Origin: Pyrinomonadaceae bacterium
Lineage (GTDB): Bacteria; Acidobacteriota; Blastocatellia; Pyrinomonadales; Pyrinomonadaceae
Length of the DNA: 64,000 nucleotides
Direction: 5' to 3'
Assembly: GCA_014380365.1 (NCBI GenBank)
Contig: JACMJZ010000031.1
Location: forward strand, 62,001-126,000
The notes beneath the pieces were generated by a model. It made no database searches. It saw only the letters and a program-made list of their open reading frames with translations, and was not told the origin of the DNA. Below are positions 42,379 to 50,127 of this stretch, one piece after another; within the stretch, counting starts at the first letter, position 1, and each line of letters starts with the position of its first letter. The position numbers and the translations under genes are program-made.

Positions 42379-42576
42379 AGGTTTTCCTCCTTCGGGGGAA
42401 AGAAAATAACAAGAAGGTCGGGGACTGTTTCCAGGTAACGGGGATAGAAGTGCTTTTTATGTCAAAGCCAATGCCGATGTCAACGACTGATTAGCTTCTG
42501 CTGAAAGGAGCCTGTTTCGCTACTTTAGATCTGAAGCCGCGAATGATCGACGGTTATGTCAGGAGTAATTGCCGAA

Positions 42577-42972
42577 TTACGTAGGCCGACGCCCCTCAAC
42601 CAGATGCTGACTGAGCCATTCGCTAAACTCGCTCCTTGATATCTTCCCGCTAGCGACACCAATGATAGTCTCCTCCTGCTCCTCGACTGATGCTTCAATC
42701 TCTTGACCGTTAAGCAGGAGAAACACTTCCATAGCACCATGGCCGATCCGCTTGTTGCCATCCACAAACGGATGATTCTGGATCAGCGAATGCCCGAGCG
42801 CGGCAGCTTTGGCCGCGAGTGTCGGATACAACGCCTCACCCCCAAAGCTCGCCTCCGGCTGTGCCACTGCCGATTCCAAAGCGCCGCGATCCCTCAAGCC
42901 AAGGGCCCCTCCACTTTGTGCAATCAAAAGGGAATGCAACAAGACGACTTCATCAAAAGACAGGTAACGCAT
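42577..42972 (-). CDS. Doc/Fic-type toxin (death-on-curing family)
   Basis: 131 residues. The Fic motif is HPFVDGNKR at residues 67-75 (HxFxDGNKR), with the usual Doc features [13 protein letters not shown] at 27-39. Doc enzymes phosphorylate EF-Tu and halt translation. The ATG overlaps the antitoxin stop by one base (TGATG), so the pair is translationally coupled. The catalytic motif is complete. Confidence 0.95.
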   Translation of the reverse strand: MRYLSFDEVVLLHSLLIAQSGGALGLRDRGALESAVAQPEASFGGEALYPTLAAKAAALGHSLIQNHPFVDGNKRIGHGAMEVFLLLNGQEIEASVEEQEETIIGVASGKISRSEFSEWLSQHLVEGRRPT

Positions 42973-43169
42973 CAGGCAAGACGGTCGTAGAGGTCGGCGT
43001 TTTTCTGGAGAACATAATCAGCGGAGCTGCGGAATTCTTCATCGAGCTGGGCGAGCTTCTCTTCGACACTAAGTACTAGCAACTGCTCTGCGGAAACACT
43101 GAGGCGCTCCGCAGCCTTTTCAAGCTTCAAAGCGGTTTGTTCCGGCAACTGAACTTCGAGGGTCTTCAT
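42972..43169 (-). CDS. Phd-like antitoxin partner of the Doc toxin
   Basis: 65 residues, mostly helical and acidic: [24 protein letters not shown] then [19 protein letters not shown] and LYDRLA. The N-terminus looks like a ribbon-helix-helix-type DNA-binding segment, the C-terminal half like the toxin-neutralising tail. It precedes and overlaps the toxin gene by 1 nt, as expected for an antitoxin. Its first 50 bp lie inside the 3' end of the GIY-YIG ORF in another frame. Confidence 0.85.
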   Translation of the reverse strand: MKTLEVQLPEQTALKLEKAAERLSVSAEQLLVLSVEEKLAQLDEEFRSSADYVLQKNADLYDRLA

Positions 43170-44043
43170 GAGAATAATCTACACCAGCAGGAGTCGATCC
43201 GACTATGATCTGGTGGTGACTGGGTTGAATCTCACATGTTGGCGGACCATGCGAACGTGAGAGAAGTATTCTCTTCCAATGTCTCTCTCGTTTCCGAATC
43301 TCATCTATGCTCGCATGGGTATCGGCTATTTCGAGGATAGAAAAGCGGAAAGCACTGCCGCGCTGCGGGCCATGCTCTTCGAAAAGTGCTTTAAGCTCTA
43401 CGTTTTCGCCGTGACCTACCGCGTACTGGCACCACCGTTGCCAAATGCCGCCCTCACCCGTTGCGCTACCGACATAGAGCTCACCAGACATGGTGTCTGA
43501 GATGAGATAGACGCCGGCCACACTCGACAACGCCGTCCGCCAAGATTCCAAATTCTGTTTGACGATGACGTCAAGCTCGGACTTGGCTAAGTCGACAGCT
43601 TTGAAGCCAGGGAACTGGGCTATTGTCATTCGCTTTGGGCGTATGTGTGCGAGAACTATCTGCTCAACCCAGTTATTCGCATCTAGGTACGACTGTCGAC
43701 CCGTGCGCTTGAAGTGTGCTACGAGACGGCCGCTCAATTCAGAACATGAAGCCAGCGCGTGAAGGTTGTAGTGGTAGCAATCGCGGCCTTCGGGCCGTTC
43801 ACAGCCTTGCGACATAAACACACCGGCAAAAAGCCAATGATCCGTTTCTGGCAAGGCGATCAGGGAAAGGACAAAGCGCCTTTCAAAATTTCGTCTTGTT
43901 TGCCAACATTGCCATTCGGAGAAGGTGCCCGACAGGTATTCCTTTAGCGGATCCTCGCGGCCATTCCAGCTCGCAAGGTGCACCTTCGTCTTGTCTGGGA
44001 CGACCTCTGAATCGAGAAGAACGAGAAGATCTGTCACGCGCAT
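43120..44043 (-). CDS. GIY-YIG nuclease-domain protein
   Basis: 307 residues. The N-terminal 170 residues are of unknown type. The GIY-YIG domain lies around 175-265: GVYLISDTMSGELYVGSATG is the GVY...YVG core, and the downstream helix has RW-QYA and ERHWKRILLSR. Such proteins can act in restriction, repair or mobile elements; the role here is unknown. The C-terminal 35 residues after SRSHG do not resemble the family's usual short ending and overlap the antitoxin gene by 50 bp, which suggests a frameshift (see findings). Confidence 0.82.
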   Translation of the reverse strand: MRVTDLLVLLDSEVVPDKTKVHLASWNGREDPLKEYLSGTFSEWQCWQTRRNFERRFVLSLIALPETDHWLFAGVFMSQGCERPEGRDCYHYNLHALASCSELSGRLVAHFKRTGRQSYLDANNWVEQIVLAHIRPKRMTIAQFPGFKAVDLAKSELDVIVKQNLESWRTALSSVAGVYLISDTMSGELYVGSATGEGGIWQRWCQYAVGHGENVELKALFEEHGPQRGSAFRFSILEIADTHASIDEIRKRERHWKRILLSRSHGPPTCEIQPSHHQIIVGSTPAGVDYSHEDPRSSVAGTNRFEA

Positions 44044-44118
44044 TGCTTTGATTCTACTACGTGGCCGCGGATCCGCGACGCGAGCCCGGATTTAGCGGTG
44101 TTATCCGGTGCCGCTAAT

Positions 44119-45417
44119 TCAAATTCTGAGCCGGGAGCGGTCGACGCGGAAGCCGTTGAGGTTTCCGAGGGCGCCGACGGACAGTGAGTCGCTGGTAAAA
44201 AACTCTTGTGCGAGGCGTTGCAGATCTTCAGGGGTGACGGCTTCGAGTTGTTGCACGATTTCCGCCGGCGAAAGGTAACGGCCGTGAATGATTTCCTGGC
44301 GAGCGAGTGCGCCCGCGCGGACACTAGAGGATTCAAGACCGAGGAGTATAGAAGATATGGCCTGGTCCTTGGCCAGCTGCAACTCCTCCTCGGGCACAGT
44401 CTCGCCCACGATGCGTCGCAACTCTTCGACGGACAGGTCAAAGACTTCGTCAACGTGCTCAGGAGACGTGCCCGCATAGATGGTGAATACGCCAACATCA
44501 GAAAACGTGTTGCCGCCCGCGCCGACAGAGTATGCAAGGCCACGCTCTTCGCGAATCGTCTGCCAGAGCCTGCTCGAAGTGCCACCACCCACCACGGAGG
44601 CCAGCAGGCTGGCAGCATAACGATCATTGCTTCTGGCGTCAGGCCAGGGAGCGGCGATGACAAGATGCGCTTGCTCGAGTTCCTTTTTTTGTTCGATGAG
44701 AATCGGCGTCGCAGTCACCGGCGCCTGCGTCGTCTGCCCATTCGTTTCGGGTACCGGCGTTGGGTCGCCAGCCAAGCCGGCCGAAGAATTCGCAAATGCA
44801 CGTTCAACCATTCCCACCAGCAACTCGTGTTCGACGTTGCCCGCCGCCGCGACCACCAGATTCGACGGTGAAAACTCGCGCGCGTGAAATCCGGCGATGA
44901 TTTGCTGGTCAAACGAAGAAACAGTTTCTCGCGTGCCTTCGATGGGGCGGCCGAGAGGTTGATCGGGGAAGTAAGCGGCGTTGAAGAGTTCGCCAAGCAA
45001 TTCGTCGGGCGTGTCTTCAACCATCTTCATCTCTTCGAGGATTACCTTCTGCTCCCGATCCAAGTCGATCTGATCAAAACGCGGGTTGGCAAGCATGTCG
45101 GCCAGCAGATCAAACGCCTCTGGCAAACTTCTGTCCGCTACCTTTACGGCGAAGCCGGTCATCTCATGGGTAGTAAAAGCATCCAGGTTACCCCCCAGTC
45201 GATCAGATTCAATGGCAATGTCGCGAGCGGTGCGGCGCTTTGTCCCTTTGAAAACTGCGTGCTCGATAAAGTGGCAGACACCGTTGAGTTCGGAGGCTTC
45301 GTGGCGCGAACCACGACGCACCCAGATGCCGGTGGTCACGGATCGGAGGCCGGGCATGTGTTCGGACAGAATCGTGATGCCATTGGGGAGGCGGGTTGAG
45401 CGAACCTGGTCAGTCAT
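44119..45417 (-). CDS. M16-family zinc metallopeptidase
   Basis: 432 residues. The inverted zinc motif HFIEH is at residues 49-53 and the third ligand Glu is in the helix EQKVILEEMKMVEDTPDE near 125-140. No signal peptide, so cytoplasmic or exported by another route. This is the one-chain PqqL/processing-peptidase type; M16 genes often come in pairs with an inactive partner, but none is adjacent here. Divergent from the membrane protein gene at 45773. Confidence 0.95.
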   Translation of the reverse strand: MTDQVRSTRLPNGITILSEHMPGLRSVTTGIWVRRGSRHEASELNGVCHFIEHAVFKGTKRRTARDIAIESDRLGGNLDAFTTHEMTGFAVKVADRSLPEAFDLLADMLANPRFDQIDLDREQKVILEEMKMVEDTPDELLGELFNAAYFPDQPLGRPIEGTRETVSSFDQQIIAGFHAREFSPSNLVVAAAGNVEHELLVGMVERAFANSSAGLAGDPTPVPETNGQTTQAPVTATPILIEQKKELEQAHLVIAAPWPDARSNDRYAASLLASVVGGGTSSRLWQTIREERGLAYSVGAGGNTFSDVGVFTIYAGTSPEHVDEVFDLSVEELRRIVGETVPEEELQLAKDQAISSILLGLESSSVRAGALARQEIIHGRYLSPAEIVQQLEAVTPEDLQRLAQEFFTSDSLSVGALGNLNGFRVDRSRLRI

Positions 45418-45772
45418 TTATTGCACCGCTAAAGCTGGCTAAAACCTGGAGACAGCTACGAATCCTAGCACGCGCGAAACTGGCGGCAAAACGGAGCCCC
45501 AATAGCAGTGGAACGAGCTGAAAAGACTGCCTTGATCTGAGCGTTGACTTGAGTTTCACGTTGGAGTAGATTCCGCGCAGTTGCTTCTGACTTTCGTTTA
45601 CGTGTAAACCACCCACTCGTAGACTCATGTCACAAACGACCTGATTGAAACACGTTCCTCAATTGCCTGGGAGTTCCGGCGCCAGCTCATAACGGACAGT
45701 TTTCCGTCAAGCTCGGCCACCGAAGTTTGGACTCCGGCTTTCCGCTTCCTGAAGCACCCGCAGGAGCAAACT
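45418..45772. other. 355-bp divergent intergenic region
   Basis: Lies between the M16 peptidase gene (minus) and the membrane protein gene (plus) and must hold both promoters. The short minus-strand ORFs here have no ribosome binding site. No repeat or structure was seen. Confidence 0.45.
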
Positions 45773-46954
45773 ATGAAGACCAGAGCCGCAAAAGTCCTCA
45801 TCATCATTGCAGGATTGCTTTGCATCGCCCAAACAGAGCCTAACCCTGACGTGGGCTCGGTTCAGGTTGGAGACGTTTCTGTTCCCGTGAGGATCGAGTT
45901 TAAAATCGCCGAGGCATTGACGGGGAGTAGCTTCAAGCTTGACGTGATTTTTACCGGTTCAAATGTCGGCGAATTGAAAATCGACACTTTCGCGGTCCAG
46001 GAAACCAACTCCACTACCTTAAATCCGCCCGTCACTATTCAGGTTGAGCGGAGTCACACCGTTCCGATGAAGGAGACGCCGACGATTCTCCGTAAGGTTA
46101 ACAACTGCCGAGTCACAGTCGCCGATAACGCGGTGGCGCAGATCTATCGCATCAAAATGACTCTTAGTTACCCTGACGAGCGGGTGGATCCGACGTACTT
46201 TGATCTTGAGGTCTGGCCCCGGACAGCGACCAAGGGGCGGGTAACGGTTGAGAAGATAGAGCGTTTGCCGCTTGTATTCAGGACGAACGTCATCAACAAA
46301 TTCAATCTTCCGGTGCGAAATGACTTCGATAGCTACACTATCCATGTAAAAGAGGTCGTTCTATCTTCGGAGCCTCCAGGTTTGATCGACGCCAAGTTAA
46401 AGCGTGACGTGAAGATCTCAGCGGAGCAAACGGAAAATGTGCCCATAGAAGCCCTAGCTTTTACACCCGACGCTATCGACCTGATCAAGGGATTTTCGGA
46501 GGAGCCAAGACTGTTGGTTAAGGTCACTTATCAAGATGACTACGGTCGGAGCGTGCCGGATCTGAGACAGTCGATACCTATCAAGATTATTCCCAACAAC
46601 GTGATTCTCTTCGCGGCGATTATCGTGGGTGTGTTGGTTGGCACCTTTGTACGGTTCTATCTGGAATTTTTGGCGCACAAGAGACAGTTGAAGCGTAGCG
46701 AGGTACTGAGATTTGTCTTATACACTACAATTTTTGGTTTGATCGTCGCGGCGATTGCATTGGCCGGGCAAATTGAAATCAAGGCTTTAGATACACCGAT
46801 GGGCTCGTACGATAGGCCGTTGGTAATGTTCATTATTGGCTTGGCGGGCGCAATTGGCGGCGTACAGATCATCGTTGCCTGGTACAACTCATTGCGGCCT
46901 AAGACTAAAGAGGAGAGTCCAGATGCTCAGACGACGAACAGCCAACTCAAATAG
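45773..46954 (+). CDS. Exported membrane-anchored protein of unknown function
   Basis: 393 residues, ATG 45773 with AGGAG seven nt upstream. A signal peptide (VLIIIAGLLCIAQT) is followed by about 255 residues of beta-rich ectodomain without Cys, then three C-terminal membrane helices (NVILFAAIIVGVLVGTFV, FVLYTTIFGLIVAAIALAG, LVMFIIGLAGAIGGVQIIVAWY). No enzyme motif. The ectodomain faces the periplasm. It overlaps or abuts the next gene, so the two act together. Confidence 0.82.
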   Translation: MKTRAAKVLIIIAGLLCIAQTEPNPDVGSVQVGDVSVPVRIEFKIAEALTGSSFKLDVIFTGSNVGELKIDTFAVQETNSTTLNPPVTIQVERSHTVPMKETPTILRKVNNCRVTVADNAVAQIYRIKMTLSYPDERVDPTYFDLEVWPRTATKGRVTVEKIERLPLVFRTNVINKFNLPVRNDFDSYTIHVKEVVLSSEPPGLIDAKLKRDVKISAEQTENVPIEALAFTPDAIDLIKGFSEEPRLLVKVTYQDDYGRSVPDLRQSIPIKIIPNNVILFAAIIVGVLVGTFVRFYLEFLAHKRQLKRSEVLRFVLYTTIFGLIVAAIALAGQIEIKALDTPMGSYDRPLVMFIIGLAGAIGGVQIIVAWYNSLRPKTKEESPDAQTTNSQLK

Positions 46955-46961
46955 GAGTCAG

Positions 46962-47597
46962 ATGCCTCAGTGGATTTTCCGCCTGGTGTGGTCTTTCGCT
47001 CTGGTTGCATTGACAGTCGGGATATCCAGGATGGAAGCATCTGGTCAAAGTACGTCCGAGCAGATCCTGCAGAAAGGGATGAACTACTACGATAGTGACG
47101 ACGTGAGTGATAAGGCCGCTACGCAATTTAAACTGATTCTGAGTAGGCATAGAACGTCGGCTGAGGCAGAATCCGCGCAGTACCACCTTGCCCGTTACTA
47201 CCAACGCAAGTTCTATATCATAAAGAGAAATCAAGGGAGAGAAGACAGACTTTCCCTCTCAAAGGCAAGGACGGAGTATGGGAACTACACCAAGAAGTAC
47301 TTCAAGCAGGGTGCGAAGTGGCTGAGTGATGCTTTCTTCAATCTGGCCCTGGTTTACTTCCAGCTCAACGATTCTCAAAAGGGGGGCTGGGAGCTCAACA
47401 AGATGCGCAAGTACGCCGGGATGGACCCTTACGTTCACATTGATGAAGTTGTTTGGTCCCCTGATTCTGACGATGTGATTAACGCTGACTACCCGGCGGA
47501 GGCCCTCGCAGACTTTGTAAAGGGCAACTCCGAGAAACCCTTTCCGTATCTTATTGAGGCGATCAAGCGCTGGTGCCGCGCCTTGAGGACCAGATAA
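46962..47597 (+). CDS. Exported TPR-like (BamD-like) protein
   Basis: 211 residues from MPQWIFRLVWSFALVALTVG at 46962, which has AGGAG four nt upstream and gives a clean signal peptide; ATG 46923 with GAGGAG is an alternative and would overlap the previous gene by 32 bp. The body has tetratricopeptide-like helices (YYDSDDVSDKAATQFKLILSRH and AEAESAQYHLARYYQRKF) like those of BamD/YbgF-type periplasmic proteins. Probably binds the partner ectodomain from the gene upstream, an inference from order alone. Confidence 0.78.
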   Translation: MPQWIFRLVWSFALVALTVGISRMEASGQSTSEQILQKGMNYYDSDDVSDKAATQFKLILSRHRTSAEAESAQYHLARYYQRKFYIIKRNQGREDRLSLSKARTEYGNYTKKYFKQGAKWLSDAFFNLALVYFQLNDSQKGGWELNKMRKYAGMDPYVHIDEVVWSPDSDDVINADYPAEALADFVKGNSEKPFPYLIEAIKRWCRALRTR

Positions 47598-48008
47598 TTA
47601 CAAAATAAGGCGCGCGTTTGGTGAGTGGTTGGGCTCGTTTCTGGTGACCCATCGGCGGAGGAATAACGTCTGCTCTTATGGTGTCCAAATAGAGCCAGCG
47701 CAATTTCGACGGTTTTTAACAGTCGAAAAACCAGCGTTACGCATCACCACGAGCATCAGCCAGCCAAAACGGGGTTGAGTTTCCAAGCGGTCGGATCCTT
47801 GACAGGGGCTTGATTTGGGCGGAAAATGCGCTATATCCAGCGGTTCCGGTAAGTCTCCTTGGCCTGAACTTTTTCGCCCTGATCCCGAAACCTGAATGGC
47901 TTCGCAAAGGGCACGGACGTTTTAACAGGCACATCCCCGATTTTGCGCAGACCACAATCATATTCGATTTCCAGCGTTTCCCACGGGACGCGCAGTGAGG
48001 TTGCGTCT
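47598..48008. other. 411-bp intergenic region
   Basis: No gene is supported. A stem ggttttt/aaaaacc (47711-47732) lies about 110 bp after the TPR gene stop and could act as a terminator. The remainder should hold the promoter of the Oar-like gene. Confidence 0.45.
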
Positions 48009-49775
48009 ATGAAAAGAATACTGGGCCTCTTCCTGCTGGTGTTTTCTACCGGAGTCTATCTCCCTGCCACTGCCGCCACCCCTGGCCCAAGCAGGGGAAA
48101 CCTTGCGACCATCACTGGTGCGGTGCTCGACAACAAGGGCAAGCCGGTGACGGGCGCCGTCATTTCTTTACTGCGCGACGGGGCCAGCAAAGTCATTAAG
48201 CAGACTCGCAGCGATGCCGCAGGTCGCTTCACCACGCGAATCTCGCCCGGGCGTTATGGGCTACGTGCAATCGCTTCTGGCTTCAATGAAGTACTCTTTT
48301 CCTCAATTGAAGTTCGTGCCTCCCAGGAACTCGTTTACCGCTTTAACCTCGAACCCGTCGGCGCAGGTAAGACGCTGCCTGAACAACGCAAAGACCGCGA
48401 CGATGTGAAGTGGAGTTTGCGCTCGACACACACTCGCCGGTCAATCTTCCAGGCGCAAGATGGCGAGGATGACGACATCCAGGCGGTCCTCGGATCCGAC
48501 AGCCCAGCTGCTGACGACAGCGTTACTGCCGCCGCCGCGGAAGAGGCCACGCAAATTGTCCGCGTAGATTCTCAGCGCCGGATGCAGGGAGTGGTCGAAA
48601 CATACTTTGCCGGGAGCTCATTTGGCCCGGGCTATTCGGGGCTGAACTTCGCCGTGTCCATTCCCGCCAGCGACGGAGTTGAAATTATTTTTGCGGGACA
48701 AACGAGTCCCGGTGCGAATGCGCCCGAGCGATTTGAAGCGAGCACTCAGCTACGTGCCGGCCAAAAGCACCGTTTGGGTATGAAGCTGGGCGCCGTCCGT
48801 TTCGGCGCACCCATCTGGACAACGGCAAAAGCTAACGAGCGAGACCGAGTGGGACAGTTTTCCGTGCGGGCAATCGACGAATGGATCGTTCGCGACGGGA
48901 TCGTTGTAGTGTTTGGCGTTGACTACTCGCGTTTCATTGGCGCCGGCGGAGCACAGTCCATAAGCCCGCGCTTTGGAATTCAATTCGACGCGAACGCGCG
49001 CACCCGTTTGAAAGCTGCTTACGCGCCCGGCGGAGAAGAAGGCCGGACGCAGAGCATCGCAGCCTTTGAAGACAGTCAGGTAGTTTTCACGGAGGCGGCT
49101 AAGAGTCCCATCGCTTTTGTGGATGGGCGGGCGGTAATGGAGCGCAGTCACCGTCTTGAATTTGGCGTCGAGCGAGTCGTCGATGACAAGTCAAACTTTG
49201 AAGGCACTGCATTCTTTGATACGACGGTCGGGCGCGGCGTCGGCTTGCTTAGCACGCCGGTGACGGCATTCTCGGGAACAACCGGCGACGCCTTTATCAA
49301 CGTTGCAAATCAGGAGGGCGCCTCCCGAGGTATGCGCCTGGTTTATACCCGGCGGTTGAGCGGGGTGTGGACCGCGTCAGCAGGTTACGCGTTTGGACGC
49401 GGGCAGAGGCTCGCGGCGGATGGTCCTGCGAGTCCGGCGGAAATGTTCGAGGGCGGATTTTTCCAGACAGCGGCGCTGCAATTAGGCGCAGGGTTCCAGA
49501 CGGGCACTAACATCCGAACGGTGTTGCGCTTCTCCCCAAACGCGACTGTGTTTGCTATCGATCCCTTTGCCGGACGCCTCGCCGTTTACGATCCATCGCT
49601 AAGCATCCAGGTTACTCAGGAACTGCCGAGTTTCGGGTTGCCACTGCGCGCTGAAGCCGTGATTGACGCTCGCAACCTTCTGGATTTCCAGACCAACATC
49701 GACAACGGAGAAATACTTACCCAACTCAACACGGGTCGCCGATCTGTTCGCGGCGGCATTTCCCTCAAGTTTTAG
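48009..49775 (+). CDS. Oar-like outer-membrane protein with carboxypeptidase-regulatory N-terminus
   Basis: 588 residues from MKRILGLFLLVFSTGVYLP at 48009 (GAGG upstream); the ORF-track start is 22 codons earlier. Signal peptide, then a carboxypeptidase-regulatory-like domain (ITGAVLDNKGKPVTGAVISL, RFTTRISPGRYGLRAIASGF) near residues 30-105, then a barrel-type C-terminal region with alternating strands and a final aromatic residue (SVRGGISLKF). It is shorter than full TonB-dependent receptors (usually over 900 aa) and lacks a clear plug domain, so a specialised or reduced porin-like barrel is likely. Substrate unknown. Confidence 0.8.
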   Translation: MKRILGLFLLVFSTGVYLPATAATPGPSRGNLATITGAVLDNKGKPVTGAVISLLRDGASKVIKQTRSDAAGRFTTRISPGRYGLRAIASGFNEVLFSSIEVRASQELVYRFNLEPVGAGKTLPEQRKDRDDVKWSLRSTHTRRSIFQAQDGEDDDIQAVLGSDSPAADDSVTAAAAEEATQIVRVDSQRRMQGVVETYFAGSSFGPGYSGLNFAVSIPASDGVEIIFAGQTSPGANAPERFEASTQLRAGQKHRLGMKLGAVRFGAPIWTTAKANERDRVGQFSVRAIDEWIVRDGIVVVFGVDYSRFIGAGGAQSISPRFGIQFDANARTRLKAAYAPGGEEGRTQSIAAFEDSQVVFTEAAKSPIAFVDGRAVMERSHRLEFGVERVVDDKSNFEGTAFFDTTVGRGVGLLSTPVTAFSGTTGDAFINVANQEGASRGMRLVYTRRLSGVWTASAGYAFGRGQRLAADGPASPAEMFEGGFFQTAALQLGAGFQTGTNIRTVLRFSPNATVFAIDPFAGRLAVYDPSLSIQVTQELPSFGLPLRAEAVIDARNLLDFQTNIDNGEILTQLNTGRRSVRGGISLKF

Positions 49776-50127
49776 ACAGGCACAAGTTGCAGCGGAGCCA
49801 CTAATAAACGCTCCGCAGTGACCTTGTCCTATCCAGCCGGGCCTCCAAAATCTCGGAAATGTTCAAAAACTTGGATTATGCGCCTGGCAGTTGTTCGCAT
49901 GAGATTTATCCAAGGGCCGCGGCGGAAAAGACAAGAACTTCCTCGCCATGAAAGGAATCACCCCTGCGACGCCCTACTGTACGTATGGCAACTGGATGAC
50001 GACCGCTAACTGCAACTGCAGTTTCAAGCGTCCCCATCGACTTTATTAGTAAAAGGCCTTGGGAACATACCTTGCGTTTTCACGACAGGATCGGGAGTTT
50101 CGGGAACTCTTTCAATAGAAGGCTTCA
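49776..50127. other. 352-bp intergenic region
   Basis: No convincing gene; ORF 49818-50009 has no ribosome binding site or signal. Holds the leader of the histidine kinase gene. Nothing else noticed. Confidence 0.4.
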
